Source: Flammeovirga agarivorans
Lineage (GTDB): Bacteria; Bacteroidota; Bacteroidia; Cytophagales; Flammeovirgaceae
DNA length: 64,000 nucleotides
Reading direction: 5' to 3'
NCBI RefSeq assembly: GCF_012641475.1
Contig: NZ_JABAIL010000006.1
Span: 124,001 to 188,000 of the forward strand
Shown in pieces: positions 18,661 through 28,300 of this stretch. Both the position numbers and the translations under genes were made by a program. The stretch's first letter is position 1. Each line of letters opens with the position of its first letter. Under the pieces are notes generated by a model that was not told the origin of the DNA, searched no databases, and worked only from the letters and a program-made list of their open reading frames with translations.

Positions 18661-20622
18661 ATGATGAAACTAAACTGTAAAAATCTATTATTCTTTTTGG
18701 GTTGGGTATGGTCAATAGCAGGCTATTCTCAGAATCCTTTAATCACACATCGTTTTTCTGCAGATCCTACAGCTAGGGTCATGAATGATACACTATTTGT
18801 ATTTCCCTCATCAGATACTACATGTACTCAGATCAAAGGGAACAATGGTTTTTGTATGCCAGATTACCATGTCTATTCTACAACGGATCTTACAACTTGG
18901 AAAGATCATGGAGAAATTCTTTCTCATAACACAGTGCCTTGGGTAGAAGAAAATAGTTATGGTATGTGGGCGCCAGATTGTATCGAAAAAGACGGTAAAT
19001 ATTATTTCTATTTTCCAGCAATGCCCAAAGATGGTAGTGCATTTAGAAGAATAGGGGTTGCCGTAGCAGACACTCCAACAGGACCGTATACACCAGAAAA
19101 TTCATATATCGAGGGAATTGAAGGTATAGACCCCAATGTATTTATTGATGATGATGGTAGCATATTCTTATATTTCGGTGGTGGCGAGAACCTTTTCTAT
19201 GTTGAATTGAATCAAGATATGAAAACGATCAAGACGAAGCCTCAGAAGGTAGAAGGCTTGCCATCAAAGTATAAAGAAGGGCCATTTGTTTTTAAGCGAA
19301 AGGATAAATACTATTTTACTTTTCCACATGCACCAGGGCCAGCAGAAGAGATTTCTTATGCAGTAGGTGATAGTCCAAGAGGACCTTTTGAATACAAAGG
19401 AAAAGTATTAGAACATTGGAAAGATGGCTGTTGGACCAACCACCATTCGTTTGTAGAATATAAAGGTGAGTGGTTATTATTCTACCATCATATGGATATT
19501 TCAGGAAATAAACACAGAAGATCAATGTGTGCTGATCGCATCTATTTTGATGAAGATGGAAATATACCTGAAATCAAAGCAACTCAGAGAGGTATTGCCG
19601 CACTAACAGCAAATAATGCTATCCAATTGGATAGATATAGTGTTCTTGAAAATGCGACTGTAACTAAAACAAATGCAGCTACACCCAATTGGATCGTCAA
19701 AAGAATTTCTGAAAAGACTCAACTTGAAATTAATGAGATCAACTTTGAAAATAACAAATGGGATCATTTAGCTCTTTTTGTAAGCTCTCAAGAAAAAGCA
19801 ACTATTGAGGTATTAGCGAACAACAAAAAATTATCGGCTGTTGAAGTCCCTAAAATGAAGGAAGGAGAATGGAGGTTAGTGAAAGCACCATTATTATTTT
19901 CTCCAGAAGGGATGGTTGATCTCTCATTCCAATTTTCGGGTAATACAGAATTCTTAGCATTGGATTGGATGCAATGTCTTACTAGAAAACAAGTACTACT
20001 TTCTAAATCTTATGATATTGATCTATTTAATGCAGCCAACCAAAAGATCCTTTTTCAAGCTAATCAAGGGAATATTTATTCAGAAAAGGAATTTAGACAG
20101 CTAAAGCCACATATTCTATCTACCTCATTGGTACAAGGAGAAATGCATATCAATAGTGAAAATGCGGTACACTTGGATGGAGTTAAAAAGGGCGATGTTG
20201 TTAGTTTCTCATCAGATAAATCAAGAAAAATGTATGATGCATTTGTAGGGATAGAAGCGGCTAATTATTCAGATCAAGAAGGAGTAATGGTAGAGTCATG
20301 TAAGCTAGGCGGTAAAAACGTTGGTTACATTGAAAATGGGGATTACCTGATGTTCAATAATTTGTTATTCCCTCATTCTCCTAAAAAAGTAACCATCGGA
20401 ATCGCATCACCAAATAAAGGAGGTATAGTCGAAATAAGAAAAGAAAAAGTTGACGGTGAGTTAGTTGCTTCATTTAATATCGATCAGACTGGGGGTTGGC
20501 AAAATTGGTCTTCTATTACTTCAGATATAACTGCTCACCTTGTTGAAGACGAGAAAATCTATGTTGTCTTTAAAGGCGACAAAGGCTTCCTAATGAATAT
20601 CAAAGATGTAAGATTCGAGTAA
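18661..20622 (+). CDS. Exported GH43 enzyme with C-terminal CBM6
   Basis: This 653-residue protein starts with a signal peptide (cleavage near GYSQ, residue 24). A GH43 propeller (about 26-310) has Asp35 (SADPTARV), Asp157 (GIDPNVF) and Glu206 (YKEGPF). A middle beta sandwich (about 320-440) and a spacer lead to a CBM6 (about 515-653) with EAANYSDQEGV, VGYIENGDY and GGWQNW features. CBM6 modules bind xylan or agar-type galactans, so the target polymer is ambiguous. The gene is 17 bp upstream of a GH29 gene and probably forms a two-gene operon with it. That links it more to the galactan locus, while the GH43 family would fit xylan. No T9SS domain is present, so the periplasm is likely. Confidence 0.85.
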   Translation: MMKLNCKNLLFFLGWVWSIAGYSQNPLITHRFSADPTARVMNDTLFVFPSSDTTCTQIKGNNGFCMPDYHVYSTTDLTTWKDHGEILSHNTVPWVEENSYGMWAPDCIEKDGKYYFYFPAMPKDGSAFRRIGVAVADTPTGPYTPENSYIEGIEGIDPNVFIDDDGSIFLYFGGGENLFYVELNQDMKTIKTKPQKVEGLPSKYKEGPFVFKRKDKYYFTFPHAPGPAEEISYAVGDSPRGPFEYKGKVLEHWKDGCWTNHHSFVEYKGEWLLFYHHMDISGNKHRRSMCADRIYFDEDGNIPEIKATQRGIAALTANNAIQLDRYSVLENATVTKTNAATPNWIVKRISEKTQLEINEINFENNKWDHLALFVSSQEKATIEVLANNKKLSAVEVPKMKEGEWRLVKAPLLFSPEGMVDLSFQFSGNTEFLALDWMQCLTRKQVLLSKSYDIDLFNAANQKILFQANQGNIYSEKEFRQLKPHILSTSLVQGEMHINSENAVHLDGVKKGDVVSFSSDKSRKMYDAFVGIEAANYSDQEGVMVESCKLGGKNVGYIENGDYLMFNNLLFPHSPKKVTIGIASPNKGGIVEIRKEKVDGELVASFNIDQTGGWQNWSSITSDITAHLVEDEKIYVVFKGDKGFLMNIKDVRFE

Positions 20623-20639
20623 AACCAATAAACAATATC

Positions 20640-22151
20640 ATGATTAAAAAATATATTACTTCTGCATTGTTGAGTGTCTTATTAGGGGCATGTGCAACGA
20701 AAGAGACGGTCAAACAAACAGCAAAAATTAACTATGAAGCGAACTGGGAATCTTTAAGTCAATATGAAGTGCCAGAATGGTGGAAAAACACCAAGTTTGG
20801 TATCTATTTTCATTGGGGTCCTTACTCTGTACCTGCACATGAAACAGAGTGGTACTCACATTACATGTATAATCCTGGTAATGAAGTGAGAAAGTACCAT
20901 GAAGAAACGTATGGTCCACTCAATGAATTTGGCTATAAGGACTTTATTCCCATGTTTACTGGAGAGCATTTTAATGCTGATGAGTGGGCAAAGCTATTTA
21001 AAGAGGCAGGGGCACAATTTGCTGGCCCTGTAGCTGAACATGCAGACGGTTTTGCCATGTGGGATAGTGACTTAACGCATTGGGATGCCAAAGAGATGGG
21101 ACCAAAACGAGATATCGTTGGAGAGATGGCTGAGGCGGTTAAGAAACACGATATGAAGTTTATTGCGACATACCACAGACATTGGATGTATGCTTGGTTC
21201 CCTACATGGGATAAAACAACAGATGCTGCCGATAAAAAATACGAAGGGTTATATGGACCCTATACTCCAAAAGGGACATTTAATATGGCAAAGACAAAGA
21301 GTGACCCTTTACCTGATGATAAATTCAATGAAGAGTGGTTGGCAAGGTTGGATGAACTGATGGAAAAGTATCAACCGGATATCATCTGGTTTGATAACCG
21401 TATGGACATTATTGGAGAGAAATACAGACAACAGTTTCTTGCTAATTACTACAATAATGCTCAGAAATGGGGAAAAGAAGTGGTATGTACATATAAGTTT
21501 CATGATTTACAAGAGGGGACAGCTGTTTTGGATTTAGAACGTTCTCGAATGAAAGAGAAACAGCCTTTCGTATGGTTAACAGATGATTCTGTAGATTGGA
21601 AAGCTTGGTGCCATATTAACGATCCAAAGTACAAAACAACCAATAGACTCATTGATTTCTTAGTAGATGTCGTTTCAAAAAATGGAGCGGTATTATTGAA
21701 TATACCACCAAAAGCCAATGGTGAAATTCCCCAAGAAGTCATCACTAGGTTAAAGGAAATGGGGAAATGGTTAAATACAAATGGTGAAGCAATTTACGAT
21801 ACCAGACCATGGAAAATCTTTGGAGAAGGTCCTCAAGAAATCAAAGAAGGACATTTAAGTGAGCATAAAAATAAGGAAGCAGTAGCTGAGGATATTCGTT
21901 TTACAACAAAAGGCGACTATTTGTATGCTATCGCTTTGGATTGGCCAAAAGATGGAATTCTAAAGGTAAAAAGCCTTGGACAGAATAGTGAGGTATTATC
22001 TCAGGAACTGCTTCAGGTAAGTATGCTAGGAAGTAATAAAGTGATAGAATGGGAACAGGAAAAAGAGTATTTGAAAGTTCAATTACCAGAAGATAGACCC
22101 TGTGAGCATGCTTTTGTGATTAAGTTGAAATTAAGTCCTCAAGATTTATAA
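20640..22151 (+). CDS. GH29 lipoprotein, alpha-L-fucosidase/alpha-L-galactosidase type, with an altered active-site His
   Basis: This 503-residue lipoprotein (Cys18, LLGAC) has the GH29 barrel (about 35-380) and a C-terminal beta sandwich (about 410-500). The nucleophile is Asp252 in DIIWFDNRMD. The usual GH29 pair HHDGF reads HADGF here (His134-Ala135), so the second histidine is lost. GH29 removes terminal alpha-L-fucose, and a member from a Bacteroides plebeius porphyran locus is known to act on alpha-L-galactose. The sulfated galactan context makes L-galactose a plausible substrate, as an inference. It follows the GH43-CBM6 gene closely and ends at a bidirectional terminator. The second GH29 at 57817 keeps both histidines. 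Confidence 0.85.
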   Translation: MIKKYITSALLSVLLGACATKETVKQTAKINYEANWESLSQYEVPEWWKNTKFGIYFHWGPYSVPAHETEWYSHYMYNPGNEVRKYHEETYGPLNEFGYKDFIPMFTGEHFNADEWAKLFKEAGAQFAGPVAEHADGFAMWDSDLTHWDAKEMGPKRDIVGEMAEAVKKHDMKFIATYHRHWMYAWFPTWDKTTDAADKKYEGLYGPYTPKGTFNMAKTKSDPLPDDKFNEEWLARLDELMEKYQPDIIWFDNRMDIIGEKYRQQFLANYYNNAQKWGKEVVCTYKFHDLQEGTAVLDLERSRMKEKQPFVWLTDDSVDWKAWCHINDPKYKTTNRLIDFLVDVVSKNGAVLLNIPPKANGEIPQEVITRLKEMGKWLNTNGEAIYDTRPWKIFGEGPQEIKEGHLSEHKNKEAVAEDIRFTTKGDYLYAIALDWPKDGILKVKSLGQNSEVLSQELLQVSMLGSNKVIEWEQEKEYLKVQLPEDRPCEHAFVIKLKLSPQDL

Positions 22152-22175
22152 ACAGCGATCCGATTCATTAAAACA

Positions 22176-22220
22176 AAGAAAAGGCTACCAAAATATTTAT
22201 TGGTAGCCTTTCTTTTTTTA
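22176..22220. terminator. Bidirectional terminator between GH29 and GH86 genes
   Basis: AAAGGCTACCAA (22180-22191) pairs with TTGGTAGCCTTT (22200-22211). The stem is flanked by an A-rich stretch on the left and TTTTTTT on the right, so it can serve both converging genes. Confidence 0.88.
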
Positions 22221-22236
22221 GATAGTGTAAGCGAAT

Positions 22237-25149
22237 TTAATTCTTTAGCATTTTATATAAAATATTTAAGTTGTTAGAAGTGATTTTTAAAAAGTAAATT
22301 CCTTTCTGAAGATCGGATATATTAATAGATTGAAGACCTTTTGCTAATGAAAGAGTCCTTACTTTTTGTCCATTGGAAGTAAAAAAGATCACATCAGAAG
22401 CATCCTTTAATTCTACATTTACAATATCATCAACAGGGTTTGGATAGAAAGGGATACTCTCTTCGATATTCAAAGCATATGTAGGGATGTCTGTTGAATT
22501 TGGAGTAACTGTTACAGTAACTTCATCGTATTCTGTAAGCCCTTCTCTTGTTCCTTCAAATTCAAAGACAAAGGCTGTTTCACTTTCTACTTCAGGAGCA
22601 GTAAATTGAATGGACAGCGCTTCAGAGTTTTCAATTAGTATAGAAGAAGAGGAAGACCATTTTGTTACAAACTCATCATTGTGAGAAGTAGAAGCGGTAA
22701 GTGTGACTAAGTCACCACTTTCAACAGTCTGATCGTCACCAGCATTTACCCAAGCTTCTGATGTTAAAGTCAACACAACGGGAATGGATAAATCTTGATC
22801 TGAGATGGTAAATGAGCTATTGTAAGTAGTATACCCTGAAAGTTCCACAGAAAAGTCAAATTCACCTGCTTCTAGTTCCGAAAAACTGATATTACCTTCT
22901 GAATTTGAAGTTTTTTTTTCCTCTCCAATCGTTATGATGGCACCTTCTAAGATTTGTTCGGATTCATCTTTAATAGTAAAGTTAGCAGCAAAAGTATCTC
23001 CTTTTTCTACTGCAATCACATCGTTTTTTTGATCTGTTGCGAGATTATATTGCCAACTTTTTCCTTCAGGGCGAATACTGGCCTTGATGATATATTTCTC
23101 TCCAATAGTGGGTGCATTCTGTAAAGGAATACGTAAAGTTTGAGTTCCACTGCCTGCATCAATGGTTTTAGTTGCTTGTCCTAACCATTGTTGTGAGGAC
23201 CAAAATTCAGCAACTAAATCTCTTGTGGTTGTTGCTGTATATTTTAGATCTATACTTACCTGTTCAGCACTTCCAATAGTATTATTAGGAAGTAAAATCT
23301 CTACACTTTCCATCCCGATAGAGATATCTTTCTCATTAGAAAGCTCCAAAATCATTGAACTAATATGGCCACCCTCATCAGGGAAAGTGACAGAGATTTT
23401 ATTGTTTGCTTTTAATAGATCAGAATCAAAAGGGATTTCGATCACACCAAAGAAGTCATCTCTATGTGCTTGGTCACTACCTTTCCAATTGCTAGGGACA
23501 GTGATCATTACATCATTTACTTTAATCGTAGGTTGTTTCGACTTATCATGCTTTCTACCTATTCCCATATGAAGGATAACTTGTTGTGTACCATCCGTAT
23601 CAACGCCGTTAAAAGTAAAGGTGTTGGTTTGGTTCGATTGAATGGCTTTGATATGTTCTGGTGCATAATATTTTTGCTCTACCATTGCAGAAGTAAGCGT
23701 AGGTGCTTCTTCAAAATGATAGGCTAGAATACAAGTTTCTCCACCAATCAATTCTAATGAAGAAATGGATTCATTGAGCGTTGTAATACTCATCTCTTCT
23801 TGTTTATCATCATAGATACGAAGCGACTTTTTAGTGATAGACTTCAACGCATCTAAGTTTTCTACAAACTCAATATCAATAGTTTGACTGTTATCGTCTA
23901 AATTATTGAAGGCGATGTATAAGGTATTTTCTTCTTGGAAAGCATGAGTTTGAATATCAGGGTTGTCCGAGTTTATTTGCACTCTTTTTCCTTTAACATC
24001 TTTCCATAATTCATAAAAATGAATCCTTGGAGAATATCTCCATCCTTTTACCTCTGCCTCCCCAATGTTTGTTGGAATAAACAATGCAGCTCCATAAGGT
24101 TGGTAATTATTACCAGCATTAAGATGCCATTTAGATTTATCTGTGATAAATGGAATAGAAATATCAATCACATTTTCTCTATCCAATAAATTAAATAACA
24201 TATGGTTGATTCCTTTTACAGATTGTACACTTTCCAAATCTGTATAGTCATCATCAAAGCCATGAGTAATTACTCCGTACTCAGTAATGGCATGTGGTTT
24301 TACTTTTCCCCATTTCAGGTAACTGTAAGTTTCAATAAGGTCTAATATGGCTTCAGAGTTACTACCAGAACGAATATTATTCTGACCCGTAATATTCACA
24401 CCGTCATATAAATGTGTTGAAAAACCGTCCATATGTTCACCTGCAACATCCATAAACATTTTCATATTCTCTTCCCAATGGGCAAAGTCATGAATCTCCA
24501 TAGATGGCCAAGCAGCAGAATAACCGACCACCTTCATTTTTCCAAGGGAAGGTGTTTCATGGATTTTTTTACCAATAGCAGCAAATAAATCAGCCATTCT
24601 GCGTTTTACTCTAATTTCATCTTCTGTAATCCACTTCCCTTCATAAAAATCATGAGCGTGTACAAAAGGCTCGTTCATTGGTTCATAGAATTGTGGGCGG
24701 TCATTTACACTCACTTCATCTACAAAATATTTTACAGCCCAATCAGCAGCTTTATCTACATCCATTTCATCCAGGAAGGCACTTTTAGGATGTTCTGTAC
24801 CAACATATCTGAAGACATCTTTTTCTGCTGTGCTATTATCGTTTACAGTGGAGTTGGGGTAGGTGCCTACAGCAAATCCTTTTCTTTTAGACTCTGATAA
24901 AGGACCCCAAAAACCACGGCCTTGTCCCACATTGTATTCTTCATAAAATGCGTTCAGTTCTGCATCGTTTGCTTTTGCATGAAGATTGAAAAATTTGTTT
25001 CGGTTTAGTTCGGAAACACCTCCTATAAATCGTTGAGTTTTGTGATTGATCGTCACTTTTGTTTGTGCATTGCCTTGCCATGGACTGAGTGTGAAAACAA
25101 GTCCAAGGAGCGTCCAAACAAACGTACTACATGTTGTATTCCATTTCAT
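22237..25149 (-). CDS. GH86 beta-agarase/beta-porphyranase exported by T9SS
   Basis: This 970-residue protein has a signal peptide (to about GNAQ, residue 29) and a GH86 barrel (about 30-400) with acid/base Glu160 (EPMNEPFVHA) and nucleophile Glu290 (AITEYG). Two beta-sandwich regions (about 400-640) follow, then an Ig-like segment (about 645-755), a carboxypeptidase-regulatory-like domain (about 765-830), a PKD domain (about 832-895) and a T9SS sorting domain (FYPNPVDDIV, about 900-970). GH86 enzymes are endo-acting retaining enzymes on beta-1,4 linkages of agarose or porphyran. The sulfatase- and GH29-rich neighbourhood favours porphyran. It has its own promoter and terminators on both sides. 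The enzyme should act outside the cell. Confidence 0.9.
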   Translation of the reverse strand: MKWNTTCSTFVWTLLGLVFTLSPWQGNAQTKVTINHKTQRFIGGVSELNRNKFFNLHAKANDAELNAFYEEYNVGQGRGFWGPLSESKRKGFAVGTYPNSTVNDNSTAEKDVFRYVGTEHPKSAFLDEMDVDKAADWAVKYFVDEVSVNDRPQFYEPMNEPFVHAHDFYEGKWITEDEIRVKRRMADLFAAIGKKIHETPSLGKMKVVGYSAAWPSMEIHDFAHWEENMKMFMDVAGEHMDGFSTHLYDGVNITGQNNIRSGSNSEAILDLIETYSYLKWGKVKPHAITEYGVITHGFDDDYTDLESVQSVKGINHMLFNLLDRENVIDISIPFITDKSKWHLNAGNNYQPYGAALFIPTNIGEAEVKGWRYSPRIHFYELWKDVKGKRVQINSDNPDIQTHAFQEENTLYIAFNNLDDNSQTIDIEFVENLDALKSITKKSLRIYDDKQEEMSITTLNESISSLELIGGETCILAYHFEEAPTLTSAMVEQKYYAPEHIKAIQSNQTNTFTFNGVDTDGTQQVILHMGIGRKHDKSKQPTIKVNDVMITVPSNWKGSDQAHRDDFFGVIEIPFDSDLLKANNKISVTFPDEGGHISSMILELSNEKDISIGMESVEILLPNNTIGSAEQVSIDLKYTATTTRDLVAEFWSSQQWLGQATKTIDAGSGTQTLRIPLQNAPTIGEKYIIKASIRPEGKSWQYNLATDQKNDVIAVEKGDTFAANFTIKDESEQILEGAIITIGEEKKTSNSEGNISFSELEAGEFDFSVELSGYTTYNSSFTISDQDLSIPVVLTLTSEAWVNAGDDQTVESGDLVTLTASTSHNDEFVTKWSSSSSILIENSEALSIQFTAPEVESETAFVFEFEGTREGLTEYDEVTVTVTPNSTDIPTYALNIEESIPFYPNPVDDIVNVELKDASDVIFFTSNGQKVRTLSLAKGLQSINISDLQKGIYFLKITSNNLNILYKMLKN

Positions 25150-25191
25150 TTCAAATTATTTAAATAGTTGATTAAGTGATTGTTTATTGAT

Positions 25192-25257
25192 CAAAATTAA
25201 TCACTTAAAGACCGAGCGATGGTTTGAAATTTTAGTAAATAACGAGGGGGAATTATT
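25192..25257 (-). promoter_or_regulatory. Promoter with C-run operator for the 22.2-25.1 kb GH86 gene
   Basis: Read on the minus strand, a -7 element TAATTTTG (25192-25199) lies 43 bp before the start codon. ATAATTCCCCCTCG, with the C-run at 25246-25250, starts 51 bp upstream of the -7. A second CC (AAACC) sits 22 bp upstream of the -7, and no -33 TTG is visible. The same layout recurs before other genes of the locus. Confidence 0.65.
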
Positions 25258-25261
25258 TTTA

Positions 25262-25298
25262 ATAAATAAAAAAATACCGGAGAAAAACATCTCCGGTA
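25262..25298 (-). terminator. Terminator of the 1624-residue protein gene
   Basis: TACCGGAGA (25275-25283) pairs with TCTCCGGTA (25290-25298) around a six-base loop. The A-rich stretch to its left becomes the T-tract on the minus strand. Confidence 0.88.
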
Positions 25299-25348
25299 CT
25301 TCTTTCAAAAATAACATGAGTGAATAAATTTTATCACCTATGTTGTAT

Positions 25349-28300
25349 TTATTTTACGATTAATTGAATACTCTTTATGAAGCTTTCAGATTGTACATGT
25401 AGAATGTATACTCCGCTAGCAGCATCACTTAAGTCCAGCTCATGGATACCTGTAGATAAAGATTTTCTCTCTACTACTTGCCCTGAAAGATTGATTACTG
25501 ATACTTCAGCATCACTTAATAACTCAATATTTGTTCTTCCTGAATGAGTAGGATTCGGGTAGCATTTTACTAGGTCAGCAGCTAAATCTTCTGCAGAAGT
25601 AGGTGCTTGAATGTTCGCTGACAATACAGTTACTGTTACTTGATCTGTAACTACCATATCCGCTACTGTTGCCTTAAGTACAAATACATAATCATTGTCA
25701 TACTCAAGTTCAGGTGCAGTGAATGTTGGTGTAGCACTATTAACATCAGAAAGTGTAATTCCTTCAGGAACGATCCACTCTAGTTGTACATCTAAAGGAG
25801 TAGAAGCCGTACCATCTAATGTCACTTCATCACCCGCATTAACCGTTTGGTCTTCCCCAGCATTGGCTACTGGTTGTTCTACAGATTTGATTGTAATCAT
25901 TACTTCGTCTGTAGATGTCATGTCTCTGTAAGTGGCAGTTAATGTGAAAGTATATTCAGTATCTTCAGCCAATTCAGGTACATTGAAAGTAGGTTGTAAT
26001 GCATTAGCATCACTTAAAGTAATTCCTTCTGGGGCAGTCCAAGTAATGTTAGCGTTTTGTGGTATTGTTGCCGTAGCATCCAATGTCACTGTGCTGTTAA
26101 TGTAGGCTACTTGATCATCCCCAGCATTGGCTACCAATTCAGGATATACCAATACTTCCACTTCGTCAGTAGATTCTCCTTCAAGGTATTGTGCTCTAAG
26201 TGTAAATGTCAATGTAGTTTCTTCAGTAACATTTGGTGCTGTAAATGTCGGCATTGCTGAAGTGTTATCAGATAGAGTAATACCTTCCGGTGCTTCCCAA
26301 ACAAATGTAGTTTCCTCAGGTGTTGTTGCAGAGGCATCTAAAGTTACTGTCGTACCTTGTTTTACTACTTGATCATCGCCAGCATTAGCATTGATTTCTG
26401 GAACTACAGTTACTTTCACTTTATCAGAATAAGAAAGCATTCCTTTTTTAGCTGTTACTGTAAATTCATATTCCATAGGAGCTACTAAACCAGATGCACT
26501 TGTAAATGTTGTTGACTTCATATCTGTTGAAGACAAAGTAACACCACTCGGAGCAGTCCAAGTATAAGTAAACTCATCAGAAGAGTTGTGAGTGGCCATT
26601 AGGTCAACTGAACTACCAGATTGGATAACGATATCATCACCAGCATCCAATTGGAAATCAATACCATATTCTACAACGCTGAAATCATCTAAATAGAATA
26701 ATTCCTCTTCTGTTTTAGGTGTTTGGATATATAACCTTGTTGGTACAATATCTCCTTGTGATAATGATTTTGAGATATGGAAATTCTCATCGATTGTGAT
26801 GATTTTTTCAAAAGAAACCCATTCACCAATAGTGGCATTGAAATCTCCCCAGCTTATACCTGGAGCAGTGATACCTAACTTCGTTGCGCCAGAATCTTTC
26901 CACTCATCACTTGGCATAAATCTAATGTTGTAGACTTCAACATTCATTGTTTCTACCAAGATTTTACCTGTGAACTTATATTGTTTTCCCACTTCTAGAT
27001 TAAAGTAGCTATCTGAAGATGTTTCTACTAAGTCGATTTTTGCAGTGGCTGCAACTTCTAAGCTTGATGTTCCTTTCGATTGCTCTGAAACAATATCAGA
27101 AATAGAGAACATTTCACTTTCAATACCAGACCAACCTACTGATTTGCCCTCTTCAAATCCACCATTCACTAAAAGTTCTAAGCCACTAATCTTTTCATTA
27201 ATTACGGTAATAACTACGTCATCTGCTTTTGATGAATTTACCCCATCATTTACAATTAAACTGAAAGTGAAAGAAGTTTCTCCTTCTACCATCGGGGCCG
27301 TAAATGTAGGCATTGCAGCAGTATTGTCCGATAACGTAATTCCTTCTGGAGCAGTCCATGCATACGATAAATCACCTTCTGTCTGACTTTGAGAACCAGA
27401 ACCATCTAAAGTAATAGTCGCTCCAGTTCCTACAGTTTGATCATTCCCAGCATCTGCTACAGGAATTGAACTTGGGTTTACTGTAATCACTACTTCATCA
27501 GAAGCAGAAGATTCACCTAAGTTGACAGCCAAAGAGAATGTAAAAGTAGTACTTTCAGTCACGATAGGAGCAGTGAAAGTTGGCATAGCAACATTAACAT
27601 CAGATAAAGTGATACCTTCTGGTGCTGTCCAAGTTAAGGTAACATCTTCAGGTGTAGTGTTTGATGCGTCTAAAGTGACAATATCTCCGGCATCTACTGT
27701 CTGATCATCGCCAGCATTGGCAGAAATTCCTGGAACAACAACAACATTTACCTCGTCAGAAGCTTCAAAACTTCCATCACTAGCTTTTAACTTTAATGTA
27801 TAAGTAGTTTCTTCAGTGATATCACTAGCAACATCAAAAGAAGTAGCTAATGTATTTGTAGAAGTTAATGTAATTCCTTCAGGTGCTTCCCAAGTATATG
27901 TAAATGAATTTGATGAATTATGGCTACCCATTAGATCAACAGTGGCACCAGGAAGTGTTGTTTGATCTTCTCCAGCAGACAAAGTAAAATCAATGTCTGT
28001 TTCTTCTAACATCAAATCATCAAAATAAATAAGTTCGTCTGTTGCATCATTTGAACTTTGAAGATGTAATCTTGTGCTAACCACATCACCTTTTGATGAA
28101 CCAGCCGCAAAAGCTTCGTCAAAAGTTAATATCTTTTCGAAAGAAACCCAGCTTCCTTTTTCTGGTTGTAAATCACCCCAGCCACTACCTGATTGTGTAA
28201 TAGAGAACTTCGCATTATCAGCATCAAACCAATCATTTGATGGCATAAAACGTAAATTGAATACCGTAACCATCATTTTATCAACTCTGACTTTACCAGA

